NCBI GenBank assembly: GCA_039679645.1
Contig: JBDKUO010000005.1
Location: 1-64,000, forward strand
Length of the DNA: 64,000 nucleotides
Reading direction: 5' to 3'
Origin: Armatimonadota bacterium
GTDB lineage: Bacteria; Armatimonadota; UBA5829
A program made the position numbers and the translations under genes. This document shows, in pieces, positions 17,306 to 26,157 of the stretch. The stretch's first letter is position 1. Each line of letters begins with the position of its first letter. The notes below the pieces were generated by a model. The model made no database searches, had not been told where the DNA came from, and worked only from the letters and a program-made list of their open reading frames with translations.

Positions 17306-18280
17306 CTACCTGACTATCTCCACCATGCCGGGCTCGACAACCTGTGCCCGGACTTCATCCTGTGAAACCGCGGATACTACACGGACCGTATCACCGGCCC
17401 TGCCGTCCTGTTTGACCTGAGCCGTTGTGTGTAGAATCACGTTGCCGCACTTGACGACAAGGTTCACCGTATCGCCGCGGCGCACATCCGGCGGAAGCTC
17501 GACCGATTCGGTCGTAATAGTGCTGCCGGGCTGAATTGTCCGCTTCGCTATCAATTCCTGGTTGCCCTGATCGGTATTGCGTATAATCGCGCTCTGGACA
17601 AATGTAATGTCTCTTCGCTCCCAGGATGTGTTGGAGGCCGTAATGGCCTCACCCTGGCGCATTGACTTTGTCGCGACCAATACTTCGGCTACCGTCTTGA
17701 TCGTCAGCGCTGCGCTGCTGGTCGCCACCGTCCTGCCGTCTGAGACAACATCGAGCACAATGGTATTTACTCCCGGCCTGAACCCGCCGCTTGCAAGCCT
17801 CGGCCTCACTTCGACATTGTCGCTCTGCGCGATTGTGATCTCTCTGGGAGCGCGATCCACAACTATATCGTAGGTCATCCCTTCGGCAGAAAGACTATTC
17901 ATAACAAACGACTTCGCCTGACTGCTAAGATCGTCCGAACTGATCTTGATGCATTTACCGACTATGTCGACCGAATCGGGTCCCACGAGATCGACTTTCT
18001 TGTCGAGGTTTGCGGACTTCAGCCTTACCTTTATATACTTGGTCTCCACGCTTCGGTGCTTGCCGGGCAGAAGACTTGAAGCCACGACGATATCGCCTAT
18101 ACGCTCCGCCAGTTTCTGTGGAGCTTCTATGCGCGCAATATCCTCGATCTTGACAGACTGTGCGGGCTGCACCTCCGACTCGGGACGCAGGATTACCCTG
18201 GCCGCTGCCGCATCAGCCGCGACGCAAGCAAAGAACGCCATATAGACTGTCTGTATGATCAAGATCGCGCGCTTCATCAC
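17306..18280 (-). CDS. flgA: P-ring assembly chaperone FlgA
   Basis: 324 residues with an N-terminal signal peptide. The SAF-domain region VLVATKSMRQGEAITASNTS and IAKRTIQPGSTITTESVELP followed by VRRGDTVNLVVKCGN is the FlgA signature; FlgA helps FlgI assemble in the periplasm. An extra N-terminal part (about residues 25-190) makes it longer than the 220 residues of enteric FlgA. Start follows flgG by 2 bases. Confidence 0.88.
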   Translation of the reverse strand: MMKRAILIIQTVYMAFFACVAADAAAARVILRPESEVQPAQSVKIEDIARIEAPQKLAERIGDIVVASSLLPGKHRSVETKYIKVRLKSANLDKKVDLVGPDSVDIVGKCIKISSDDLSSQAKSFVMNSLSAEGMTYDIVVDRAPREITIAQSDNVEVRPRLASGGFRPGVNTIVLDVVSDGRTVATSSAALTIKTVAEVLVATKSMRQGEAITASNTSWERRDITFVQSAIIRNTDQGNQELIAKRTIQPGSTITTESVELPPDVRRGDTVNLVVKCGNVILHTTAQVKQDGRAGDTVRVVSAVSQDEVRAQVVEPGMVEIVR

Positions 18281-18282
18281 AA

Positions 18283-19071
18283 TTACCTCTTCAGATTGTT
18301 GGCTATGCTGAGCATATCATCCGATGTCTGAATGCTCTTGGAGTTGACTTCATAGGCTCTCTGAGCCTCGATCATGTTGACCATCTCGTCCACTACACTG
18401 ACGTTTGACATTTCAACCATGCCCTGGCTGAGTGTGCCTGCGCCGTCCTGACCGGGTGTGGCGGTTGCAGGCTCACCGGAGGCGTCCGTGGCGGCATATA
18501 AGTTTTTGCCCAGGCTGTTCAGACCTGCCGGGTTAAGAAACTTGACGATCTGGATTTGCCCGATCTGCTGCGGGGCTGTCTGACCCGAAACAGTGACTGT
18601 TACCGTCCCATCTTCACCGATTGTAATGTCATCAGCCTCAGATGGAATTGTGATCTCAGGCTGCACTGCGTAGCCGTCGGATGTGACCAGTTTGCCGTCG
18701 CTGTCCTTCTTAAATGAGCCGTCACGGGTATATGCAGTTTCACCCGACGGCTGCATCACCTGGAAGAAACCATCACCTTCGATCATGACATCAAGGTCAT
18801 TATCAGTCTGTTTGTAATCGCCCTGAGTAAATATCTTCTGCGTGGCAGCCATGCGGGTTCCAAGACCTACCTGTATTCCCGTGGGAACCTGCACTCCCTG
18901 AGCCTGCGAAGACCCGGCGGAGCGAATAGTTTGATAAAGCAAATCCTGGAAGTCGGCGCGGGTCTTTTTAAAGCCCGACGTGTTGACGTTTGCCAGGTTG
19001 TTTGCAGTGATATCCAGATTGGTCTGCTGGGCTGCCATTCCGGTTGCGGCCGTATATAAAGCTCGGATCAT
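18283..19071 (-). CDS. flgG: Distal rod protein FlgG
   Basis: 262 residues. [20 protein letters not shown], the [13 protein letters not shown] motif and the C-terminal [20 protein letters not shown] are typical of FlgG, the distal rod subunit. Length agrees with the family. It follows flgF by 23 bases. Confidence 0.94.
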   Translation of the reverse strand: MIRALYTAATGMAAQQTNLDITANNLANVNTSGFKKTRADFQDLLYQTIRSAGSSQAQGVQVPTGIQVGLGTRMAATQKIFTQGDYKQTDNDLDVMIEGDGFFQVMQPSGETAYTRDGSFKKDSDGKLVTSDGYAVQPEITIPSEADDITIGEDGTVTVTVSGQTAPQQIGQIQIVKFLNPAGLNSLGKNLYAATDASGEPATATPGQDGAGTLSQGMVEMSNVSVVDEMVNMIEAQRAYEVNSKSIQTSDDMLSIANNLKR

Positions 19072-19094
19072 TCAAATGCCTCCATGTATTTCTG

Positions 19095-19784
19095 CTATAC
19101 GTTTCCTGCGCTGTTGATCAGCTTGTCCAGTGTGCCGTCAACAGCGGTGATTACCTTTTGATTGGCTTCAAAGGAGCGGACGTTGGTGATCATATCCACC
19201 ATTTCTCGAACAATGTTTACGTTCGCGCCCTCTATGCAGCCCTGCATGATTTTTGTTTGACCGGCCTGCGCGCCGACTATCTTTATCTTGCCTACGCTTG
19301 TTCCGTCCACGCTCACTTCGCCATCGGCGGCCACACTCATATTGCCGTTGGGTATCTTGATAGTCCCATTTTCACCAAGCACTTTCGCCCCGTCGGCTGT
19401 GCAAAGCTCTCCAGCGGCGTCGAGCCGGAAGTTGCCTGCACGAGTGAGATTTGTTCCACTCGATGCGCTCACTTCAAATGACCCAGGCCCGTCTATAGCA
19501 AAGTCGAACGAATTGCCCGTGTCGCGAATCGGCCCCTGAGAGTTGTCAGTTGCAGAGGCTGCGCTTACGATCACCGGGTCCACCGGAGAATCCGGATAAG
19601 ACGGACGCTCGCGTTCGACTGCCGTTATCATCTGGCTCTGGAGTTCTTTTGCGAACGAAGATGAGACCACCTTTTCGCGTTTGAAACCAGGGGTCTGCGC
19701 GTTTGCGATATTGTTGGCTATGACATCCTGCCTGTTAGCCTGGGCGACCAGGCCGCTTGCTGCTGTGTAAAGTGCTCTAATCAT
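19095..19784 (-). CDS. flgF: Rod protein FlgF
   Basis: 229 residues, same family as FlgG but shorter: [34 protein letters not shown] and a C-terminal NIVREMVDMITNVRSFEANQ. FlgF is the proximal rod subunit; FlgF and FlgG are paralogues, and order plus length decide the name. ATG at 19784 has GGAG 6 bases upstream. It is the first gene of the long flagellar transcript. Confidence 0.88.
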   Translation of the reverse strand: MIRALYTAASGLVAQANRQDVIANNIANAQTPGFKREKVVSSSFAKELQSQMITAVERERPSYPDSPVDPVIVSAASATDNSQGPIRDTGNSFDFAIDGPGSFEVSASSGTNLTRAGNFRLDAAGELCTADGAKVLGENGTIKIPNGNMSVAADGEVSVDGTSVGKIKIVGAQAGQTKIMQGCIEGANVNIVREMVDMITNVRSFEANQKVITAVDGTLDKLINSAGNV

Positions 19785-19801
19785 ATCTCTCTCCAATTGA
19801 C

Positions 19802-19829
19802 GTATCGACAGCGTGCGGCATCTTGTTTA
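19802..19829 (-). promoter_or_regulatory. Sigma-28-like promoter of the flgF operon
   Basis: On the minus strand TAAA (19829-19826), a 16-nt spacer and GTCGATAC (19809-19802). The core CTGTCGATACGTCA is identical to that before flagellin 2. The predicted start would leave a leader of only about 10 nt before the flgF ATG. Confidence 0.72.
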
Positions 19830-19897
19830 GCTGATTTTGGCATGTGATCGGTTATTTTTCAGCGCTTGATTTATTTTTGGGTCAGGGAAATTCGCCA

Positions 19898-19926
19898 TTG
19901 ACAGACATTAACTCATGTGGTAACTT
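19898..19926 (+). promoter_or_regulatory. Sigma-70-type promoter candidate
   Basis: TTGACA (19898-19903), a 17-nt spacer and TAACTT (19921-19926). It is the best housekeeping-type promoter before the PEP-CTERM gene and would give a leader of about 137 nt. Confidence 0.5.
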
Positions 19927-20069
19927 GCACTTATCAAGTGATCGCTGCGTTTGGCAACTGGGCGACGGCGGCACGAGTAATTATTTCCGACAGCGACAAT
20001 TATAGACGGTAAAAGCCGCGAGTTGTCGTGTCAGGCACTAATGTAGTAGAAATGGAAGGAAGTGTGAGG

Positions 20070-20261
20070 ATGAGGATACTGGGTTTGTTGGCAGCATGCC
20101 TGATCCTTACCGCGTGTGTCGGACCTGCCCTGGCTAATGATGTGGGCAGGACCATCGCCTCAAGTGGGCTGACAGTTCCTGAGCCTGGGAGTTTGCTTGC
20201 GCTTTCAACCGGACTTATAGGTCTTGTCGGTTTTGTATTTAGAAAACGTGGTAAGTTCTAA
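20070..20261 (+). CDS. Minimal PEP-CTERM protein
   Basis: 63 residues. An N-terminal signal peptide (MRILGLLAACLILTA..., ending near ALA) is followed by only about 13 residues, then the PEP-CTERM sorting signal: VPEPGSLLALSTG, a hydrophobic helix and the basic end RKRGKF. Such signals are cut by an exosortase at the membrane. There is almost no passenger domain. ATG at 20070 is preceded by GGAAGGAA; in-frame GTG and ATG codons lie upstream. A strong terminator follows. No exosortase gene is visible in the window. Confidence 0.75.
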   Translation: MRILGLLAACLILTACVGPALANDVGRTIASSGLTVPEPGSLLALSTGLIGLVGFVFRKRGKF

Positions 20262-20287
20262 AAAGCAGACAGTAAAATCATATGACT

Positions 20288-20322
20288 AGCCGGAGGCGCG
20301 ATGACCTCCGGCTTTTTTTTTA
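20288..20322 (+). terminator. Intrinsic terminator after the PEP-CTERM gene
   Basis: AGCCGGAGG (20288-20296) pairs with CCTCCGGCT (20305-20313) around an 8-nt loop and continues into a run of nine T. Confidence 0.93.
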
Positions 20323-20505
20323 TTGCTCCTTACAGGAGGTATTTTCCGGCATGGGGCAGCGATGAGTTGTTCCAGCCATTGGCATGGTCAATAACCGGCT
20401 GGAAATCCGACGTCTCAACCACATTGCGACATTTGTTTCGCGCAATTGCAGCCAGCCGATGAATCTCTCAGGGTCGTCCAGTTAAGGATCTCGCATTCAC
20501 GTTTA
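20323..20505. other. Gap without recognised feature
   Basis: About 180 bases between the terminator and the hydrolase promoter. No start codon with a ribosome binding site opens a convincing frame, and no repeat of the families seen elsewhere is present. Confidence 0.5.
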
Positions 20506-20548
20506 TTGACATGTGTTCGTTTGCCTGAGTATTATATTGCAGTATAAT
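20506..20548 (+). promoter_or_regulatory. Hydrolase promoter with overlapping palindrome
   Basis: TTGACA (20506-20511), an 18-nt spacer and TATTAT (20530-20535). Overlapping the -10 and start site is an 18-bp near-palindrome (20531-20548) with arms ATTATA and TATAAT and a TTGCAG centre, a plausible repressor site. Confidence 0.6.
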
Positions 20549-20573
20549 GCACCATTGTATGAGGTGGCGACAA

Positions 20574-21344
20574 GTGCCGGTTATCAACGTGGATGGCCTG
20601 CGGGTCAGCTACACCGACACCGGTAGCGGTATGCCGATAGTTTTTGTCCCCGGGCTTGCAGGATCGAAGGACTGGTTCGATTATCAGGCTTTGGGACTGG
20701 CCGATCACTATCGCATAATCAGCTACGATCTGCGTCAGACCCGCGGTCAAAATGCATATAACCTTGATGTTCTGGTCGATGATCTGGCTCGTCTGCTATC
20801 CAGACTGAGGATATTCGCTGCCGTGGTAGCCGGGCATGGCCTGGGTGGATTGATAGCTTTGAAGTTCGCTGCAGTGCATCCCGAATGCAGCCCTGCACTG
20901 GTTTTATGCTCCACCACTCCATCATTTCCTCACTCATCCGATGATGAGTTTATCTCACATATGCTTCCGGGAGAGATTAAGTTTGAGAGCGCAATTATCA
21001 GGTGGTGGAAAAAGTGGTTCGGATGCAATAACGCCAATGGGCGCAACGCACTAACCAACTGCCTGACTAATATAGACCATGCGACACTGACCAGGCGTTT
21101 GGACATCCTGCGAAGCTCTGATTTAACTCCCCTGCTCGGCGATATTGAAGTTCCCACACTGGTAGTAGCTTCCACAGACGATGTGCCTTATGTGCTTGCC
21201 GGATCGCAGATTTTGGAAGAGGGCATACCTGATACAAACTTGGAAATAATCGAAGGCGCGGACCGCTTCTATTTCCACACCAGGCATGACCTCTTCAATG
21301 CTTTAATCGCTGATTATCTTTCCGAGAAGATTGCGCAGTTTTAG
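20574..21344 (+). CDS. Alpha/beta-hydrolase fold protein, His at nucleophile site
   Basis: 256 residues with the fold pattern of small esterase/lactonase-type hydrolases: IVFVPGLAGSKDWF (oxyanion region), ISYDLRQTRGQ, then the elbow VVAGHGLGGLIAL, an acid in VVASTDD and a late HTRHDLF. The elbow normally reads G-x-S-x-G; the codon here is CAT, giving His instead of Ser (or Asp/Cys). The protein may be non-hydrolytic or work differently. GTG at 20574 is chosen because GAGGTGG lies just upstream; ATG codons before it lack a site. Convergent with the aminotransferase, overlapping 4 bases. Confidence 0.8.
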   Translation: MPVINVDGLRVSYTDTGSGMPIVFVPGLAGSKDWFDYQALGLADHYRIISYDLRQTRGQNAYNLDVLVDDLARLLSRLRIFAAVVAGHGLGGLIALKFAAVHPECSPALVLCSTTPSFPHSSDDEFISHMLPGEIKFESAIIRWWKKWFGCNNANGRNALTNCLTNIDHATLTRRLDILRSSDLTPLLGDIEVPTLVVASTDDVPYVLAGSQILEEGIPDTNLEIIEGADRFYFHTRHDLFNALIADYLSEKIAQF

Positions 21345-22708
21345 CCTAAAACTTCGTCGACCGCTTCTTCAAACACATCAATCGACTCATGCAGCGCGTC
21401 TTCGGCAATTGTAAGCGGAGGCGCTATCTTGAGGCACTCTCCCCCTATGCCGACAGGCGCAAACATCAGCAGACCCTTGTGCACGCACTTGAGATTGATC
21501 GCAGTGGCGGTCAATGAGTCCGGCTCTTTGGTTCCCGGCTTTACCACCTGGATGCCGCCGACCAGTCCCAATCCGTGGAAGCAGCCCAACCGGTCCGGGT
21601 ATTTCTTCTGTATGCGCTCAAGCTCAGGGTTCATTATCTCGCCAAGGCGAGCCGCTCTTTCGGTGAGCTTCTCGTCGAGTATAAGTTTCAGATTCGCTAC
21701 AGCGGCAGCCACAGGCAGCGGCGAAGCAGAGTGAGTAGATGTCATCGATCCGGGCGGGTACAGACCCATGATATCATCACGACCCATAACCGCCGATATA
21801 GGCAGTGATGACGATATTCCCTTGCCGCAGGGGATCAGGTCCGGCTTGACTCCATAGTGCTCAAAGCAGAACAGCTTACCGGTGCGCCCGAAGCCGGACT
21901 GCACCTCGTCAAATGTCATCACAATATCATATTTGCGGCAGAACTCCTGCAGCTTTTGAGCATACTCCACAGTCAGAAAATCGGGGCCCACACCCTGATA
22001 GCTCTCAGTCATAACCCCAGCTATATCTTCCGGCTTGATCCCCTTTGCTTTGAGTGTGCTCAGGAACAGATCAAATGACCTGTCTACAGTCTTGTAGCCG
22101 TCCGGGAAGGGAACCTGGATAAATGTCTGGTCCCTGTCAACCATCCATTCCTTCTGCCTTTCCATTCCGCCTGCAAGCTGCGAGCCCATCGTCCTGCCGT
22201 GGAAAGCATTTTCAAATGAGACAAAATACTTCTTATGCGGTCCATGCTTTTTCAGCGCATATGTTTTTGAGAGCTTGACGCAGTTCTCAGTGGCCTCGCT
22301 GCCAGTTGAGAGAAGAAATACACGATACTTCTCCGGTTCCGGCGCAAGCGACTGGAGCATCCCGCAAAGTTCAGCACGCTGCTCATGCACAAATACATAA
22401 CTGGCCAGCAGCCCCTGGTCTACAATCTTTTTAAGGGCATCACGTATCTCTTTGCGGCCATGACCCGCGTTAGCGACCAGCACACAGCTCGACCAGTCTA
22501 TCCAACGGTTTCCCCAGCGGTCTTCTATAGTGAAATCATCAGCCTTGTGCCAGATTACCGGCGGCTGGCCGGACATACTCTGCGGTTCGCACTGCCTTAA
22601 TTTCTCGAGTATCGGCAGCGATTCCGGCACCGGAAACTTTGTCTTTATAGTCCTGTATTTTGTATTGACCTGCGGCACATCCACAGGTGTAAGATCATAA
22701 ACAGCCAT
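21341..22708 (-). CDS. Class III PLP-dependent aminotransferase
   Basis: 455 residues. LLSTGSEATENCVKLSK binds the cofactor phosphate, ENAFHGRTMGS and MTFDEVQSGFGRTGKLF (Asp to the pyridine nitrogen) are family motifs, and the Schiff-base lysine is in CGKGISSSLP. The enzyme belongs to the ornithine/4-aminobutyrate group, which transfers amino groups distal to a carboxylate or on sugars; the donor is unknown. It is the last gene of the LacI-controlled operon, 3 bases after the Gfo/Idh gene, suggesting catabolism of an amino compound. Confidence 0.88.
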   Translation of the reverse strand: MAVYDLTPVDVPQVNTKYRTIKTKFPVPESLPILEKLRQCEPQSMSGQPPVIWHKADDFTIEDRWGNRWIDWSSCVLVANAGHGRKEIRDALKKIVDQGLLASYVFVHEQRAELCGMLQSLAPEPEKYRVFLLSTGSEATENCVKLSKTYALKKHGPHKKYFVSFENAFHGRTMGSQLAGGMERQKEWMVDRDQTFIQVPFPDGYKTVDRSFDLFLSTLKAKGIKPEDIAGVMTESYQGVGPDFLTVEYAQKLQEFCRKYDIVMTFDEVQSGFGRTGKLFCFEHYGVKPDLIPCGKGISSSLPISAVMGRDDIMGLYPPGSMTSTHSASPLPVAAAVANLKLILDEKLTERAARLGEIMNPELERIQKKYPDRLGCFHGLGLVGGIQVVKPGTKEPDSLTATAINLKCVHKGLLMFAPVGIGGECLKIAPPLTIAEDALHESIDVFEEAVDEVLG

Positions 22709-22711
22709 TTT

Positions 22712-23785
22712 TTACCTCAACTTGATTACTTCGCCTGTCTTAACGCTCTCATGAACAGCGACAGCGATGCGTGTAACTTCTCTTCCGTCCTCACCTGAAG
22801 CCCAGCAGCCTTTTATCTTGTCGATAGTGCCGCCGTTTTTAAGAAAAGAGACGTTGTATGCAAAGTCTTCAATGCTCTCGATTCCATAACCGCGCAGTAT
22901 CTTGCGGCCGTATTTGTCATCGAGTCTGCGTGTGAAGTTGTTGTTGTACGTTGCCATACCTTCATCAGTAACACAGGAGCTGGTGCCTCTGTCCTGGCTG
23001 TCGCACTCAAAGATTCCCTTTGTGCCGACAATCCGCATCCCCTGGTTTACTACCGCTTCGAAACCTTGAGGGATAACCCACGACGTGTCGCATGCGAATG
23101 CAGCTCCGTTTTCAAATGTTATCTTGGCATTAATGCAATCATATGTGTCCACGCCATAGTCTTTGAGAAGCGTGTTTTTAGTGCCGGTCGCGTAGATGCT
23201 TTTAGCCTCACTCTTTACGATCCAGCGAATGAGATCGTAGAAATGAACACCAAGAAACCATGCCGGCGATGAGTTTGGAGCCCAGTGCGGGAACCATTTA
23301 CTTGGCACCTCAATGCGGTCCTCCATGTATATGCTGCCGTAGAGTATGTCCCCAAGTTCTCCCGACTGCACTCTGCGCTCTATAGCCTGATGGTCCGGGT
23401 CATATCGCTTGTGAAAATCCACCTGAAGAAGCACACCAGAGCCCTTTGCTGCTTGAATAATCTCCTCGCACCCCTCAACGGTGATATCGAGCGGTTTTTC
23501 AACCAATACATGCTTGCCTGCCTTGGCTGCTGCCACGGCGATATTCTTATGCAGATGGTCGGGAGTGGCTATGCTCACGGCATCAATGTCCGCCTTAGCA
23601 AGCATCTCGTTGTAGTCCGTATAGATCGGGCAATTGTACTCTTTGCGCAGCTCATCCGCGCGTTTCGGGTTTGCTTCTGCAATAGCGGCGAGTTCGGCCA
23701 CACCCGTATACCCGAGCTGAGTGAATGCGTCCAGATGCATTTGGCCGAACTTGCCAGCGCCTACTACTGCAATTTTTACTGACAT
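22712..23785 (-). CDS. Gfo/Idh/MocA family oxidoreductase
   Basis: 357 residues. An N-terminal NAD(P) fold starts with IAVVGAGKFGQMHLDAF; VSIATPDHLHKNIAVAAAKAGKHVLVEKP contains the EKP motif; the C-terminal domain holds FHKRYDPDH. Enzymes of this family oxidise or reduce sugars, inositols or related ring compounds in the cytoplasm. Part of the operon with the M20 peptidase and aminotransferase. Confidence 0.9.
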   Translation of the reverse strand: MSVKIAVVGAGKFGQMHLDAFTQLGYTGVAELAAIAEANPKRADELRKEYNCPIYTDYNEMLAKADIDAVSIATPDHLHKNIAVAAAKAGKHVLVEKPLDITVEGCEEIIQAAKGSGVLLQVDFHKRYDPDHQAIERRVQSGELGDILYGSIYMEDRIEVPSKWFPHWAPNSSPAWFLGVHFYDLIRWIVKSEAKSIYATGTKNTLLKDYGVDTYDCINAKITFENGAAFACDTSWVIPQGFEAVVNQGMRIVGTKGIFECDSQDRGTSSCVTDEGMATYNNNFTRRLDDKYGRKILRGYGIESIEDFAYNVSFLKNGGTIDKIKGCWASGEDGREVTRIAVAVHESVKTGEVIKLR

Positions 23786-23819
23786 CTAACAACCTCCAGA
23801 TTATTTATCTGTGATCTCG

Positions 23820-23836
23820 CGCGATATCTGATCGCG
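23820..23836. repeat. Palindromic repeat family 2, copy A
   Basis: CGCGATATCTGATCGCG: stem CGCGAT/ATCGCG with loop ATCTG, between the M20 and Gfo/Idh genes. The same 17-mer occurs in reverse orientation at 56121-56137. Confidence 0.7.
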
Positions 23837-23845
23837 ACCGTATGA

Positions 23846-25081
23846 TTAAGCTCCGCACCAGTCAATCAAGAAGAGCGTCAAGACCTGCGCGGCACGCAGT
23901 ATATCGTCCATTTTGATCTGTTCGTTAAGAGAATGCGCATACCCAAGATCGCCTGCGCCGAAGACGATTGTGGGCATTTGCCCGCCGTGATAGAAGAGCC
24001 TGCCGTCGCACGATGCAATCCAGCCCAACGGTGGTTCCGGTCCAAGCACTGATCCCGCGGCATCACAGAACGACTTCACAGATGGGTGCTCAACATCGGT
24101 TTCAAACGCTTCGTTATGCAACCGCGAGAACTCGAGCTTGTAATGCTTTTTTGTCCATTCGCTCGCTCTGGTTTCGATAAGTTTGCGCACTTCTTCGTAT
24201 ATCTGAGCAATCCGCTTGTTCGGCAGAAATGCGATTCCACCCTCGATCCAGCACTTTTCAGAGACCATTGAAGGCCAATCGCCACCCTTTATCTGGCCGA
24301 TATTTACATTCACCGGACTCGGTTCGAATGGAAACAGAGGGTCGCCCTTCGACTCTTCACGCAGCGCCTGCTCATAATCTCTGAGTACATTGATGACGCC
24401 TACCATCTCATCAATGGCGCTGACACCGTCCCAATACTTGCCCATATGCGCTGATTTGCCGGTGACCGTCAGCTTATACCATACGGCTCCCCTATTGGCC
24501 GGGTGCACCTTAAGGCCGGTCGGTTCCAGCACCACCACAACATCGGCTCTATTGCCCTGCCTGATAACAGAGAGAGAGCCGTTTCCACCCGGTTCTTCTT
24601 CGATTACCAACTGCGCTTGCAGGTTGCCTTTTAGCTTTATTCCCAGCGCTTTTAGGGCTTCAATAGCCAGAATAACGGTCAGCACCTGGCCCTTGGCGTC
24701 ACAGGCGCCGCGGCCATATACTACACCATCTTCATATCTTGCTGAGAACATATTGTCCGGCGCGGGCACAACATCGCTGTGTGAGTTGATGATCGCACTC
24801 TTCCCCTGCCCCGATCCGGGGATGTTTACAAGTACATTACTGCGGCCGGAATAGTTCGTGTGTCCTGGAACGATCGTGTAATCGGGATCGCACACGATGT
24901 TTTCATCAACAGGGGCTAGTTCGGGTGAAAAGCCCTGCTTGTTCAAGTAATCGAACAGAAAAACCTGTACGTCATGCTCAAATCTCGCGGTGCTCTTAAA
25001 TGCAATCAACTCCTGCAGAAGCTTTGCGGCATGCTCTTTTCTCGATGCGAGATACTCAGCCAATCTCTCTTTGATCTCCAC
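23846..25081 (-). CDS. M20 family metallopeptidase/deacylase
   Basis: 411 residues. AIINSHSDVVPAP contains the first metal His and the bridging region, GRGACDAKGQ the bridging Asp, VIEEEPGGNGS the catalytic and metal Glu pair; a dimerisation domain and a late His in YAHSLNEQI follow. It belongs to the acetylornithine deacetylase/succinyl-diaminopimelate desuccinylase group, which remove acyl groups or cleave amide bonds. GTG at 25081 has AAGGA 11 bases upstream and lies 5 bases after the LacI stop; an in-frame ATG at 25117 would overlap that gene by 32 bases. Confidence 0.88.
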   Translation of the reverse strand: MEIKERLAEYLASRKEHAAKLLQELIAFKSTARFEHDVQVFLFDYLNKQGFSPELAPVDENIVCDPDYTIVPGHTNYSGRSNVLVNIPGSGQGKSAIINSHSDVVPAPDNMFSARYEDGVVYGRGACDAKGQVLTVILAIEALKALGIKLKGNLQAQLVIEEEPGGNGSLSVIRQGNRADVVVVLEPTGLKVHPANRGAVWYKLTVTGKSAHMGKYWDGVSAIDEMVGVINVLRDYEQALREESKGDPLFPFEPSPVNVNIGQIKGGDWPSMVSEKCWIEGGIAFLPNKRIAQIYEEVRKLIETRASEWTKKHYKLEFSRLHNEAFETDVEHPSVKSFCDAAGSVLGPEPPLGWIASCDGRLFYHGGQMPTIVFGAGDLGYAHSLNEQIKMDDILRAAQVLTLFLIDWCGA

Positions 25082-25085
25082 GGCA

Positions 25086-26072
25086 CTACTGATCCTTTCT
25101 TTGTATAAGCGTTTCACCTCTCCTGACGCCTACCGGCACTATAATGCTCTCAGGCGGCATCAGAGGGTCTTCCATTTTCTCAAATAGTCTGTGCATGGCA
25201 GTCCTGGCCATTGCCGGATAGATGTCATCAAGGCATGTGATTGTCGGAAACGGGAAGAGCGCTGCCGAGTATGATTGTGCCCACCCGACATAGCTTAAGT
25301 CTTGTGGAACTCGGCAGCCCATTGCGCTCAGAGTGCTCAAGATGATTGCATGATCGGATGTAGTCCATGCAAATATTGCTGTCGGTTTTGCAGCCAGCAG
25401 ATCGCTCAGCAGCTTAGTGTAGACTATGCGTGATTTATGTCGCACCAGCGAGATGTCCGCAGTAATGCCGGCATCCTCATGAGCCTGATGGAACCCTTCC
25501 ATAGGACCCGACCAGGCGACGTTTTCTGGAAACTGAACAATTGCGGCTATTCGCTTATGGCCTGCCTTAATAATTGCACTGGTCAGATCGTATCCCATCC
25601 GGACATAATCCACCTGCACTCTGTCTACGTCAGGGGTTTGAAATTTATCGTCTAGCAGCACAACCGGCATCACATCTGCAAGGTTTCGGGCAAGTTCTTT
25701 TGAGAAGCTGCCTGTGAGGATAACTCCGTCCGCTGCAAGTGGGTTTACATACATACTTACCTGTTTGTATGACGCAAGCTCAGGCATGCCTACCAGAAAG
25801 ACGCGATAACTGTTATGAAATGCTTCATTGCATATCGCCAGATGGAGTTCATGTTGAGCCGGAGCCATCTCTCCGCACACGACAAACGCAATATTGCCGG
25901 TGCGCCGTCTTCTGGGTATATATCCCATCTCCCTAGCGGTTTTGAGAATAAGTTTACGCGTGTCCGAAGCAACCCGGTGCAGCGGATCATGGCCGAGCAC
26001 GCGTGTCACAGTGCTCCGAGAAACACCGAGCTTGTCGGCTATGGCCTGCTGGTCTATTCTGCTTTCAGACAT
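25086..26072 (-). CDS. LacI family transcriptional regulator
   Basis: 328 residues. QQAIADKLGVSRSTVTRVLG is the LacI helix-turn-helix and hinge region, and MGYIPRRRRTGNIAFVV leads into a periplasmic-binding-protein-like sensor domain. It is the first gene of the operon with M20 peptidase, Gfo/Idh oxidoreductase and aminotransferase, so it probably controls that operon and itself. ATG at 26072 is preceded by CGGGAG. A perfect palindrome lies 26 bases upstream. Confidence 0.92.
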   Translation of the reverse strand: MSESRIDQQAIADKLGVSRSTVTRVLGHDPLHRVASDTRKLILKTAREMGYIPRRRRTGNIAFVVCGEMAPAQHELHLAICNEAFHNSYRVFLVGMPELASYKQVSMYVNPLAADGVILTGSFSKELARNLADVMPVVLLDDKFQTPDVDRVQVDYVRMGYDLTSAIIKAGHKRIAAIVQFPENVAWSGPMEGFHQAHEDAGITADISLVRHKSRIVYTKLLSDLLAAKPTAIFAWTTSDHAIILSTLSAMGCRVPQDLSYVGWAQSYSAALFPFPTITCLDDIYPAMARTAMHRLFEKMEDPLMPPESIIVPVGVRRGETLIQRKDQ

Positions 26073-26097
26073 GCATCTCCCGCTTTCTATTTGCATT

Positions 26098-26116
26098 GCA
26101 CAGTGGCGCACTGTGC
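26098..26116. promoter_or_regulatory. Candidate LacI operator
   Basis: Perfect 19-bp palindrome: GCACAGTG (26098-26105), GCG, CACTGTGC (26109-26116), in the divergent region between lacI-type gene and DUF2156 gene. Size and position fit an autoregulatory LacI operator. Confidence 0.6.
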
Positions 26117-26157
26117 GCAGTGTATCTCAACCTGTTTGAAATGTCAACCAGGATTGC

